Assembly (NCBI GenBank): GCA_964369965.1
Contig: CAYJGF010000009.1
Span: forward strand, 22,855-86,854
Source of the DNA: CAYJBH01 sp964369965
Lineage (GTDB): Bacteria; Bacillota; Clostridia; Oscillospirales; Ruminococcaceae
DNA: 64,000 nucleotides
Direction of reading: 5' to 3'
Positions 34,804 to 42,837 of this stretch are shown here, piece by piece. Made by a program: the position numbers and the translations under genes. Within the stretch, counting starts at the first letter, position 1. Every line of letters starts with the position of its first letter. The notes below the pieces were generated by a model. That model was not told where the DNA came from. It searched no databases and worked only from the letters and a program-made list of their open reading frames with translations.

Positions 34804-34851
34804 AAAGTATACTATTGATAATCATTCCTGTCAAGGGGTAATGTATACTTT
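34804..34851 (-). promoter_or_regulatory. Rrf2 promoter with flanking inverted repeat
   Basis: On the minus strand, a perfect TTGACA (34834-34829), 17-base spacer and TATACT (34811-34806). A perfect 9-bp inverted repeat (AAAGTATAC at 34804-34812 and GTATACTTT at 34843-34851) brackets the promoter, with one arm over the -10 box. This is a good candidate operator for autoregulation. Confidence 0.7.
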
Positions 34852-34928
34852 TTTAGTATTCTTTACATTTTTGTCGATATCACCAGTTGTAGTATGAAAA
34901 TTTTGCATTATTCTGTCGATGTGCCCGG

Positions 34929-36416
34929 TCACTCAAACATCATATTTTCAATATATGCATCGTTAAATACGGGGTCGGTGGAATTTTCGTGGGTGGTTGC
35001 GCCGTTGATGAGATGTTTTAGCTCCGCTCGGCAGTTTTTATTTAACAGCAACATGGACGCACCGGCGAGGGCGGCGTTACCGAGCACGCTCACCCTGTCG
35101 ATTAGCTCGGACGGTATAAGCCCTATCCTCGCCGCGTTTTTAATGTTGAGGTTACTGCCAAAACCGCCGGCAATGTATAACCGCTCTATGTCGCTGTATT
35201 TAAGACCTGCTTTTTTAAGCAGTGCGATAACTCCTGCCGCAAGTGCCGCCTTGGCGAGTTGAACCATCCTCACATCCTTTTGGGTGAAGTATACGCCGTC
35301 ACCGAGCGGTATGTCATCGTCCAACATGCCGGTCTCGTCCAGCGTCTCATTCTCTAAAACGCAGGCGATAAGATCCACCACACCACTGCCACAAATGCCC
35401 TTGACAGGCGCATCGCCAATGGTGTGAAAAACCAGTTGTCCCTGCTCACTTTCCACCTTATATATCGCGCCGGGTCGCCCTGTCATGCCACTGGAAAGAC
35501 TCGCCCCCTCAAACGCGGGTCCCATCGCGGTGGAACAACAAAAAAGTTTTTTATCGTGCCAGAGCGCAATCTCGCCGTTTGTGCCGACGTCTATCAACAG
35601 CGCGCTCTCGTGCTCGGTGCACATGCCACAGGAGAGTATCGCGGTGGAGATATCGGCGCCGACAAAGGCGGAAATACAGCTCGGGAGATACTGCTCGGTG
35701 TGCGGCAGGATCTCGATGAGTGCGTGCCCGATCACCTCACCAAAGAGGTGATCCGCCTCAAAAGGTGCGTGGGACATCGGTTCGGGACTGCGTCCGGTGA
35801 GCAGGTATAACATGGTGGTGTTGCCGGTTATGACCAACAAATCCACCTCATCACCGTCAATACCGCCTTTTTGCAACAACTCCTCTATCAGGCGAGTTAT
35901 GCCGCCCTTGATGCAGTCTGCAAGCGCTTCCCCCTCGCCGGCGAGCGCGTGCTCTATCCTTGATATGACGTCCGCGCCAAACACCGCCTGCGGATTTTTT
36001 TCACTCGCCTCGGCGACAAGTGCCGATGTGCTGTAGAGTTGTAATGCAAGGGTGGTCGTGCCGATATCCACCGATATTGCATAGCGTGAAAACGCCGGAG
36101 ACCACTCAAACTGCGGCATATAACCGCCGATGCTGACCGTAACATCGCCGTGCTGACGCTCCACCTCACAGTCGCCCAAAACACTCACACAACAGGCAAG
36201 GCGCACCCCGACGGCGCGCTGCTCCTCGGTCAAAAATGTCATCTCCTCATGAGAAAAGGGGGAGAGTGCCCCCCTCGCCGTCACAAGGCATTTGCCACAC
36301 CTTTTTTTGCCGCCGCACGGCTGTTCAAAGACGTCGTGCAGTTCCATGACATCGCCGAGCAGCGTGCCTTTTTGACATTCGATAATCTTGTTGTCGGCGG
36401 TTATTTTTGCAGTCAT
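34929..36416 (-). CDS. reductive activator of corrinoid proteins (RACo/DUF4445)
   Basis: ATP-dependent reactivase that reduces inactive Co(II) corrinoid back to Co(I). The N-terminal [2Fe-2S] ferredoxin domain has the cysteine pattern PCGGKKRCGKC and a later ACC (residues about 35-80). The ASKHA ATPase part carries SVDIGTTTLALQLY, VITGNTTML, DVGTNGEIAL and IAGGFGSNL. Length of 495 residues is slightly shorter than typical RACo because the linker domain is reduced. It lies in the same direction as the corrinoid protein and methyltransferase genes at 39-41 kb, which explains its role. Confidence 0.92.
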   Translation of the reverse strand: MTAKITADNKIIECQKGTLLGDVMELHDVFEQPCGGKKRCGKCLVTARGALSPFSHEEMTFLTEEQRAVGVRLACCVSVLGDCEVERQHGDVTVSIGGYMPQFEWSPAFSRYAISVDIGTTTLALQLYSTSALVAEASEKNPQAVFGADVISRIEHALAGEGEALADCIKGGITRLIEELLQKGGIDGDEVDLLVITGNTTMLYLLTGRSPEPMSHAPFEADHLFGEVIGHALIEILPHTEQYLPSCISAFVGADISTAILSCGMCTEHESALLIDVGTNGEIALWHDKKLFCCSTAMGPAFEGASLSSGMTGRPGAIYKVESEQGQLVFHTIGDAPVKGICGSGVVDLIACVLENETLDETGMLDDDIPLGDGVYFTQKDVRMVQLAKAALAAGVIALLKKAGLKYSDIERLYIAGGFGSNLNIKNAARIGLIPSELIDRVSVLGNAALAGASMLLLNKNCRAELKHLINGATTHENSTDPVFNDAYIENMMFE

Positions 36417-36432
36417 ATTTTGTTCCCTAATT

Positions 36433-37383
36433 TTAATACTCCGATTCTACATAGTCAAAATCAACCGAAAACATCTTTAGCGGATACTCCCCTGTGTCGT
36501 AGTAGGTTGTCGCTATTTCAGAGCCGTCGTAGAACAGCATCTTTCTGCCGTCGTCCAGCGTGACCAATATCCGCAGTTCTTCGGTTTTTTCCGTATCACT
36601 GATTTCCAGCACGCCGAAAGTCTCCTCCATCTTGACGACGCTCGCGCCCTGCAACAGTAGCGACCCCTCTATTTGCGATAATAGCATGTCCTTGATCTCG
36701 GTCATGTCGTTTTCAAATTCCGGGTGGGTCTCGTCCCAATATCCTATCAAACTTTTAAACTCCCCCTCTAACGTGACAAAGGACGGCTTTTTTTCCTCCT
36801 CGAACATGTCGGCATAAAAGCCCATGGAGTGAGGTCTCGACCAAAGGAAGTCGAGTGCCCCTGTTGTGGCATTAATTTCCAGTGTGAAAACCCATTCGAC
36901 ATCGGCTAAAGCAAAGAAAAATGCCGGATCGTTGGAGACGAGCCATGTGGCGGTGGTGCCGTCCGTTAGCAGTTGGAGATTGATGGGTGTATCCTCATCA
37001 AAGGTGAAACCAAAACTCTCCTCAAAGATACTGCCGGCTAAGTTCGCCGCCTCCTCCGGGGTGACGATGTAGTCAATCTCGCTCTCCCGTATGAGCTGGT
37101 CGAGATAATCGTCCCGTATCCAATCCTCCTCGTTTAAACTCTCATTCATATCGGCAAAGCGCGGGTCGGTTGCTATTAACTCCATTGATGGTTCCGGATT
37201 TTGCGCGAGCCAGAGGTAGGGGTAGACCTTTTCGACAGGGGTAGCCGCGACCACATCGTCCACCGTCGTCGAAGGCTCGATATTGTCCGACGTGGTGACC
37301 GGCGCGGAGCTGTCCGGCACCACACTGCACCCAAAGAGCGACAGCATAACGCAGAGCGATAACATTAATATTAACCTTTTCAT
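36433..37383 (-). CDS. lipoprotein, unknown function
   Basis: A 316-residue protein with a short signal peptide and lipobox LFGC (lipidated Cys about residue 19), followed by a Ser/Thr/Pro-rich spacer and a mixed, acidic extracellular domain. No family is recognised. It sits between the DUF2284 gene and the corrinoid reactivase gene in the same orientation, 17 bases before the latter, but a 245-base gap with a repeat element separates it from the genes upstream. Confidence 0.75.
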   Translation of the reverse strand: MKRLILMLSLCVMLSLFGCSVVPDSSAPVTTSDNIEPSTTVDDVVAATPVEKVYPYLWLAQNPEPSMELIATDPRFADMNESLNEEDWIRDDYLDQLIRESEIDYIVTPEEAANLAGSIFEESFGFTFDEDTPINLQLLTDGTTATWLVSNDPAFFFALADVEWVFTLEINATTGALDFLWSRPHSMGFYADMFEEEKKPSFVTLEGEFKSLIGYWDETHPEFENDMTEIKDMLLSQIEGSLLLQGASVVKMEETFGVLEISDTEKTEELRILVTLDDGRKMLFYDGSEIATTYYDTGEYPLKMFSVDFDYVESEY

Positions 37384-37468
37384 TTTATAATCCCTTTCAA
37401 ATTCTTATCGCAATTATGACAGGTCAATATTTCGATAAAATAACAGAGATGTTATCGTCTTGTAAAAT

Positions 37469-37628
37469 TATAGTCAATTAATTTGAACAACGCTACAGAT
37501 TGGCGAGTAGAAATTTCGCCTATCAAGGCGGAGGATTGAGTAGTACTAATGTATTGCGATTGACGACAACGCAGATAGACGGAATTTCTGCCGCCAAGAT
37601 GTGGAGGATTTTAAGTTAATTGACTATA
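37469..37628. repeat. 160-bp MITE-like element with TATAGTC terminal inverted repeats
   Basis: A complete element with perfect 13-bp terminal inverted repeats (TATAGTCAATTAA at 37469-37481, TTAATTGACTATA at 37616-37628). The inside contains an inverted pair around AGAAATTTCGCC...GGAATTTCTGCC and no ORF. Its right end is flush with the stop codon of the DUF2284 gene (37629-37631). Single ends of the same type occur at 26520, 41206 and 61605. Confidence 0.8.
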
Positions 37629-38165
37629 TTATTTGTACAATACCGCGCCGAAATATGTCACGGTGTTCTGCCCATTGATGTATTTCATGCCGCTTTTTTT
37701 CGCAAGCTCACTCACCGCTATGCCGTAGGTCTCAAGGCTTTTCATCGCATAGTCCGGAAACCGACATGGCTCGTTCGTCAACTTTCCGCAGACTTCACAC
37801 TCGCCGCACCCACCTGCACCGAGGAACAACAGCTCGCCGTCCATATTCTCCTTGCAGTAATCCCGTGCCGAGCGGACAAGCTCTCCATGCTTTTTGCCTA
37901 TATCCATCATGCCCTCAAAGTCATAGCTGTCCTCAATCTCGCCCACCGTCTGATAGACAATTGCGGTGTCATACCCACGCGCCTCGGCAATAAGGTCGTC
38001 AATAGCACCGGCATCGGGGGGGCAACAGTAGTTTTTGCCGTATTTTCCGCAGGAGTTACTCTCGCACATAGCACGAAAGCCGCGGTCGAACTTTATATCC
38101 TTGACCGCGACGGTGCCCACGGCATACGCGCCGAGGGTTTTAAGTTTATCTATTATATTTTGCAT
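37629..38165 (-). CDS. DUF2284 cysteine-rich metal-binding protein
   Basis: A 178-residue protein matching the DUF2284 group of predicted metal-binding proteins. It has two cysteine clusters: CESNSCGKYGKNYCCPP at about residues 34-50 and CGECEVCGKLTNEPC near 119-133. These could hold Fe-S clusters. The gene follows the CobW-like GTPase gene by 3 bases and is part of the corrinoid cluster, so a role in delivering electrons or metal to the methyl-transfer proteins is plausible, though not known. Confidence 0.85.
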   Translation of the reverse strand: MQNIIDKLKTLGAYAVGTVAVKDIKFDRGFRAMCESNSCGKYGKNYCCPPDAGAIDDLIAEARGYDTAIVYQTVGEIEDSYDFEGMMDIGKKHGELVRSARDYCKENMDGELLFLGAGGCGECEVCGKLTNEPCRFPDYAMKSLETYGIAVSELAKKSGMKYINGQNTVTYFGAVLYK

Positions 38166-38168
38166 AAC

Positions 38169-39062
38169 CTACATCCTTTCCACCAACTCCGGATACCATT
38201 TCATCGCATTTTTTACCCCCTCGCGCAACGGCATACCTTGACCTGCGAGCAGGACGAGCTTGTTTGTCGTCTCCTTTTCATAGGGTGTGACCGATATCTG
38301 CGGACCGGTGCAGTCCACAAAGCGACCGCCGTCCGTCGTTTCCACAAACCCTTTTATACGATAAGTACATTCTGTCAGCAAATTTACGCAACGTATAAGT
38401 TGTTCCGCTTTTATTTTGGGGTTTATCGCCAAGGTCACCTTTTGCAGGGTGATGTCCGGCGCGCATAAAACCTCATCAAGGTCTATCTCGGGGGAGAGAA
38501 GATTTAACCACTCCGGTTTTATTTCGCCGAATGTTGTGGGCTGAATTTTTGCGGCAGGGTTCGCCTCCTTTATCAATTCGGCGGTCTTTTGCGCCTGTTC
38601 TTCGGTGGCTATGTCCGTCTTGTTGAGCAGAACGAGCGACGACACCGCCAGCTGACGGCGGCTGACCTCGGCGGTGGAAAAGACTTTCACAAGCCGCACC
38701 GCATCGGCAAGGCAGACTGCGCCCTTGTAGTTAATCTCAGCAAAATCTCTCAAAACTTTGCGCACGTTGGTGGGGTCGGCGAGACCGGACGCCTCGGTTA
38801 TAATAACATCGGGTTTTGCGGCGACGGCGCTGTGCAGTTCCGCCTCAAACTTGTCAAGACGGCAGGCACAGAAGATGGAGCCGTTGTTAATCTCCGCCAT
38901 TGCCATGCCAAGCTCACGCACCAACTCGCCGTCGACACCTTGCGAGCCGAACTCATTTATAATAAGGTATATTTTTTTGTCGGCGAAAAGCCGCACCAGG
39001 TTTTTGAGAAAGGTGGTCTTTCCGGCACCCAAAAACCCGGTTATCAGATAAAAATCGAGCAT
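38169..39062 (-). CDS. CobW/P47K-family GTPase
   Basis: A 297-residue G3E GTPase with Walker A GFLGAGKTT (residues 9-17), NEFGSQGVD, and the guanine-specificity NKTD at about 148. The usual metal-binding GCxCC motif is altered here to GSIFCACR, keeping two cysteines two residues apart. The C-terminal CobW domain is present. CobW proteins deliver metal ions to target proteins. Located 7 bases after the UroD-thioredoxin gene, it probably serves a protein of the corrinoid cluster, such as the zinc- or cobalt-containing methyltransferase components. Confidence 0.88.
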   Translation of the reverse strand: MLDFYLITGFLGAGKTTFLKNLVRLFADKKIYLIINEFGSQGVDGELVRELGMAMAEINNGSIFCACRLDKFEAELHSAVAAKPDVIITEASGLADPTNVRKVLRDFAEINYKGAVCLADAVRLVKVFSTAEVSRRQLAVSSLVLLNKTDIATEEQAQKTAELIKEANPAAKIQPTTFGEIKPEWLNLLSPEIDLDEVLCAPDITLQKVTLAINPKIKAEQLIRCVNLLTECTYRIKGFVETTDGGRFVDCTGPQISVTPYEKETTNKLVLLAGQGMPLREGVKNAMKWYPELVERM

Positions 39063-39069
39063 AATTTCC

Positions 39070-40428
39070 TTATAAATAGAAGTTAATAGCTTCTTCCAGC
39101 TCCTCTTTGGACGGGATTATGGAAGAGAATTTCAGCTCGCCGTTGATATAGATGGACGGCAGGTTGGTAACACCCATCTTTTTGCAACGCGCAATGTTCT
39201 CCTTTATGGTGAACTTGTGCTCGATGAGGTCGATTTTATCGCCGTAGTTCTCCTTAGCGACGTTTGCCGCGCCCATCATGTAGGTGCACGCCGCACAGGT
39301 CAGGCTGTCAAGAGTGAACACCTCAACAAGTGGTTTTGTCAGCGCGCTGTAGTCCGGCAGTTCCACCTCGATATCAAGGTCGCCTGCTACATAGTTTTTC
39401 ACCATCTCGGCAACCGCCTTAGTGTCCAGTACCGCCTGTGTGGCACCTATAGTATTCTCGACCGGCACGTCATACGGCATGTCGCAACCGGGTGCGACGA
39501 TAAAGTTTTTGTACTCTTTAAGGTTCGCGAGCATGTCGACGACATACTTCATGTTGTCCTGCTGAGAGCCGTGGAGCATGATGGAGGTGAGCGGAATGTT
39601 GCCGCCGATAACCACGTCAAAACGATCACAAATCTCTTTCGCCGCCATGATGTCGACGTTTTCGTCAACACAGATGGAATCCGGGTCGGTCTTGCACATG
39701 ACCTCGATGTTGCGCGTCGCGTTGCCACAGACGAAGAATGCGGAGTAGACCTTTTTCTCGTCGCGCAGGTAGTTGAAAAGGTCGGTGTAGGGGGCGGTTA
39801 AAAACTCCTCAAAATGGTCGGAGGATATCTGAGACACGAGCGGGTCGACCAATGCAATGACATCCATGCCGGCGGCGATATACATGTCCGACATCTTGAT
39901 AGCGACCTTTTTGCAGAACTCGAGAAGTTCCTTAACATAGTCCTCATCGTCGAACATATCCATAAATATGTCGTTGCCGCGCAGGTGGCTGGCAAGGGTG
40001 AACGGACCGCAAAGGATACCGTACAGCGCGGTGTTCTCGCCCACCGCCTCTTTCAGTCGGCGCATTGCGGAGAGGATCATCGGCATACGACCGCTCGTCT
40101 CGCTCGGCAGGGTGCAATCACACGGCACCGTCATGGTGTCGGCTAACGGGTGGGAGGCAACGCTCGGTGGACCGTCCTCCGCCCAGCGCAGTTCACAGCC
40201 GAGAATTTCCGCTTCGACCTGTAGGTCAAACATGACCGGTTGACCGTCCGGCTTATAGAGCTTGTTGACCTCGATCAAGGCCTCGACCATCGCGTCCTCG
40301 TCGGTCAAGAATGTCTCGGCGTTGACACCGGTTAAAAGTCCGGCATGAACGCCGGCGAACGGCACCCACGGCGCGCGCTCGGTAACCTTGTTTTGAAGTG
40401 TTGCAAACAGTAATTCTTTCGGTTTCAT
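39070..40428 (-). CDS. UroD/MtaA-type methyltransferase fused to a thioredoxin-like domain
   Basis: The first 350 or so residues form a uroporphyrinogen-decarboxylase-fold methyltransferase of the MtaA/CmuA group, which moves methyl groups from a corrinoid protein to a thiol acceptor. The canonical zinc motif H-x-C is F-V-C here (Phe232, Cys234), while the distant ligand Cys315 (APGCDMP) is kept. After a linker comes a thioredoxin-like domain (about 368-452) with Cys378-Ala-Ala-Cys381 and the cis-proline loop NLPSIY. The start is the ATG at 40428, preceded by AAGGAGAT. It is 104 bases after the corrinoid protein gene. The fusion and the altered zinc site are unusual. Confidence 0.9.
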   Translation of the reverse strand: MKPKELLFATLQNKVTERAPWVPFAGVHAGLLTGVNAETFLTDEDAMVEALIEVNKLYKPDGQPVMFDLQVEAEILGCELRWAEDGPPSVASHPLADTMTVPCDCTLPSETSGRMPMILSAMRRLKEAVGENTALYGILCGPFTLASHLRGNDIFMDMFDDEDYVKELLEFCKKVAIKMSDMYIAAGMDVIALVDPLVSQISSDHFEEFLTAPYTDLFNYLRDEKKVYSAFFVCGNATRNIEVMCKTDPDSICVDENVDIMAAKEICDRFDVVIGGNIPLTSIMLHGSQQDNMKYVVDMLANLKEYKNFIVAPGCDMPYDVPVENTIGATQAVLDTKAVAEMVKNYVAGDLDIEVELPDYSALTKPLVEVFTLDSLTCAACTYMMGAANVAKENYGDKIDLIEHKFTIKENIARCKKMGVTNLPSIYINGELKFSSIIPSKEELEEAINFYL

Positions 40429-40532
40429 ATTATCTCCTTTTATAATTTGACACAGCAAAGCAAGGGTCGCGCAGTTGCACCTTACTTGGCAACCCCTACC
40501 TGAATGCCGGTTGTATTTAATGTAAAACTATA

Positions 40533-41171
40533 CTATGCGGATTGGCAGATATCCACGGCGGCGTCCGCGGCACTTGCGGCGTCGGAGGTGTATTTGTCGG
40601 CGCCTATCTGCTGGCAGTATGCGTCGGTAACCGGCGCACCACCAATCATGATTTTGACCTTATCTTTAAGTCCCGACTCCTCTAAAGCCTTGACCACATC
40701 CGCCATGACACCCATGGTGGTGGTGAGCAGTGCGCTACAGCAGATGATGTCGCAACCCTCAGTTTTAGCGGTCTCGACAAAAGTCTCGGGCGAAACATCG
40801 GTGCCGAGGTCAATAACCTCAAGCCCTTTGCCCTCCATCATCATCTTGACGAGGTTTTTACCGATATCGTGCAGGTCACCCTTGACGGTGCCGATGCAGA
40901 CCTTGCCGGTCGCAACAACGCCGGCGTCGGCGAGCAGAGGTTTGAGCAGTTCCGCACCCATGTTCATGGCACGAGCCGCGACCAGAACCTCCGGCACAAA
41001 TATCTCGTTATTCTTAAATTTTTCACCGATTACCGACATGCCGGAGAGCAGACCCTCCTCCAAGATAGTCTTTGCGCTGACACCCTCATCTATAGCCTGT
41101 TGAACCAGTGCTTTAACGTCCTTTGCCTTGCCTTTTTGCAACATCTCTGACATTTGAACCAATAATTCCAT
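40533..41171 (-). CDS. methyltransferase cognate corrinoid protein
   Basis: Cobalamin-binding methyl carrier, 212 residues. The N-terminal helical cap (about 1-85) is followed by a Rossmann-like B12 domain with the base-off motif GDLHDIG (axial ligand His101), then SALLTTTMGVM and GGAPVTDAYC. It resembles MtaC/MttC-type proteins that accept methyl groups from methanol, methylamines or O-methyl aromatics. No substrate-specific methyltransferase (MtaB, MttB type) lies in the window, so the methyl donor is unknown. It is the first gene of the cluster on the minus strand. Confidence 0.95.
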   Translation of the reverse strand: MELLVQMSEMLQKGKAKDVKALVQQAIDEGVSAKTILEEGLLSGMSVIGEKFKNNEIFVPEVLVAARAMNMGAELLKPLLADAGVVATGKVCIGTVKGDLHDIGKNLVKMMMEGKGLEVIDLGTDVSPETFVETAKTEGCDIICCSALLTTTMGVMADVVKALEESGLKDKVKIMIGGAPVTDAYCQQIGADKYTSDAASAADAAVDICQSA

Positions 41172-41205
41172 GCTGAACCAAACCTTTCTGTTTTTGATGA
41201 ATGAT

Positions 41206-41231
41206 TATAGTCGTTCAATTTGAAAGACTAT
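41206..41231. repeat. TATAGTC-family palindrome (two ends joined)
   Basis: TATAGTCGTTCAA is followed directly by TTTGAAAGACTAT, forming a near-perfect palindrome with one mismatch. It looks like the two ends of the TATAGTC element without any interior, upstream of the corrinoid protein gene. Confidence 0.6.
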
Positions 41232-41389
41232 TAATACTGTAATGTTATAATACCGCTTTACAAACATTATCTCTTGCAGTTTTTTGCGTAATTTGGTAAT
41301 TTTTTGTCATCTTATTTAATTGACCGTATTGTAACCGAACAGCCTTTTTTCTCATAATATATGACAGATATACAACAAAGAGGTGTCAT

Positions 41390-42460
41390 ATGTCACGAAG
41401 AAATTTTTTTCTCGGCGCAGGTTGTCCTACGGGGTTCGCAGGGTATTTCTCGCAACTTTCCTGCGCGAAATCGCCCGTAGCTACTACACTTATAAAAGCA
41501 GGGCCAGGTTGTGGAAAATCCACCTTTATGAAACGGGTTGGGGAATACCTCGCAGGAAAGGGAAAAGACGTAGAACTCATACATTGCAGTAGTGACCCAA
41601 ATTCACTTGACGGCGTTGTATGCACCGATATCGGCTTTGCAATAATCGATGCCACCGCGCCGCATACCATCGACCCTTGTTATCCCGGTGCGGTGGAGAG
41701 CGTGTTATCGCTATATCACCTGCTAAACGAAGATCATCTGTTAAAATATAAAAATAATATAATAGAGCTTTTTGATAAAAACGCCTGCTTTCATGAGCGC
41801 TCCACAAGGTATCTAAACTCGGCAGGCTCACTGATGCAGGACAGCATACGGGTATTTGGTTTTTGTATCGATGCGGTTAAACTGGATAAATTTTGCAACC
41901 GTTTCGCCGCAAGAAAATTGAAAGCTAAAAAAGGGGAAAAAGGCACCGAGCAGCTGCGTGTGCTGTCGGCGGTCACACCCTATGGCATAGTTTTTTACGG
42001 TGACACCGTGGTGGAGATGGCAAAAAACATTGTTGTTCTGGACGATGATATCGGGTTTGTATCAAAACAAATTCTTGCCCATCTTCGCACCGACGCACTG
42101 GAAAAAGGATATGATATCTACAGCTGTTATTGCCCCATGTTCCCCTATGATAAACTTGACCATATAATAATACCGGAGTTATCGCTCGCATTTGTGACAA
42201 AAAATCGACACATTGAGTATGACTACGGTGAGGCGGAGGTGATAAGAAGCAACCGCTTTGTACACCCCGAGCGATACAAGGAGCGCAAAAAGCGGTTGAA
42301 ATTCAATAGAGTAATTATAGACGAACTGCTCGCCCAGTCGATGGTAATGCTAAAAAATGCCAAAGATATACACGACCAGATTGAAACCTATTACATAGAT
42401 GCAATGGATTTTGAACGTCTGGACGAAATGCTTTGCAAATTCAAAGAGCGGTTATTCTGA
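41390..42460 (+). CDS. P-loop ATPase of the PRK06851 type, unknown function
   Basis: A 356-residue cytoplasmic protein with a P-loop AGPGCGKST near residue 39 and a second conserved region with LDDDIGF. It resembles the PRK06851 group of Firmicutes proteins, which has no proven role and usually has two P-loop modules. The second module here lacks a clear P-loop. A ribosome site AAAGAGGTGTC precedes the ATG. It converges on and overlaps the comFB-like gene by 9 bases. Confidence 0.82.
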   Translation: MSRRNFFLGAGCPTGFAGYFSQLSCAKSPVATTLIKAGPGCGKSTFMKRVGEYLAGKGKDVELIHCSSDPNSLDGVVCTDIGFAIIDATAPHTIDPCYPGAVESVLSLYHLLNEDHLLKYKNNIIELFDKNACFHERSTRYLNSAGSLMQDSIRVFGFCIDAVKLDKFCNRFAARKLKAKKGEKGTEQLRVLSAVTPYGIVFYGDTVVEMAKNIVVLDDDIGFVSKQILAHLRTDALEKGYDIYSCYCPMFPYDKLDHIIIPELSLAFVTKNRHIEYDYGEAEVIRSNRFVHPERYKERKKRLKFNRVIIDELLAQSMVMLKNAKDIHDQIETYYIDAMDFERLDEMLCKFKERLF

Positions 42461-42742
42461 ATAGCCGGTACCATCACAGTTGCGGTGCCTTGATACAAAG
42501 GTGATAGCACGTGCCAAGGCGCCGAAAACATCTGCCTTGTACTGAGACTGAAGATTGGCATACTCCGCAAATATTTCACCGCGCTTGCTGGTAACATAGT
42601 ATGGACGCAGTTCATTCAATGCGCGAGCACGAATATCGTCCGCACATTTTTCACAGCGGCAGGCGTCCTTAAACCCCTCGGAGCTCTCGATAACGTCGGC
42701 AAAATAAAAGTTGACGAGATCCTCCATATAATTCTTAACCAC
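42452..42742 (-). CDS. late competence ComFB-family protein
   Basis: A 96-residue protein of the ComFB family. It begins VKNYMEDLVNFYFADV and contains the conserved zinc-type CRCEKCADDIRARALNEL segment, with a further cysteine near the C-terminus. Start is GTG with GAAAGGGG upstream. The related cyanobacterial protein binds cyclic di-nucleotides; the role in Clostridia is unclear. Its 3' end overlaps the convergent P-loop ATPase gene by 9 bases. Confidence 0.88.
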   Translation of the reverse strand: MVKNYMEDLVNFYFADVIESSEGFKDACRCEKCADDIRARALNELRPYYVTSKRGEIFAEYANLQSQYKADVFGALARAITFVSRHRNCDGTGYSE

Positions 42743-42837
42743 TTTTTTTATCCCCTTTCTAAAAAAGTCATTTTTATAGATCTATTATAATACTATTTTA
42801 CTAAAATTGCAAGCATATTTTTATTTTTTGTGGAATA

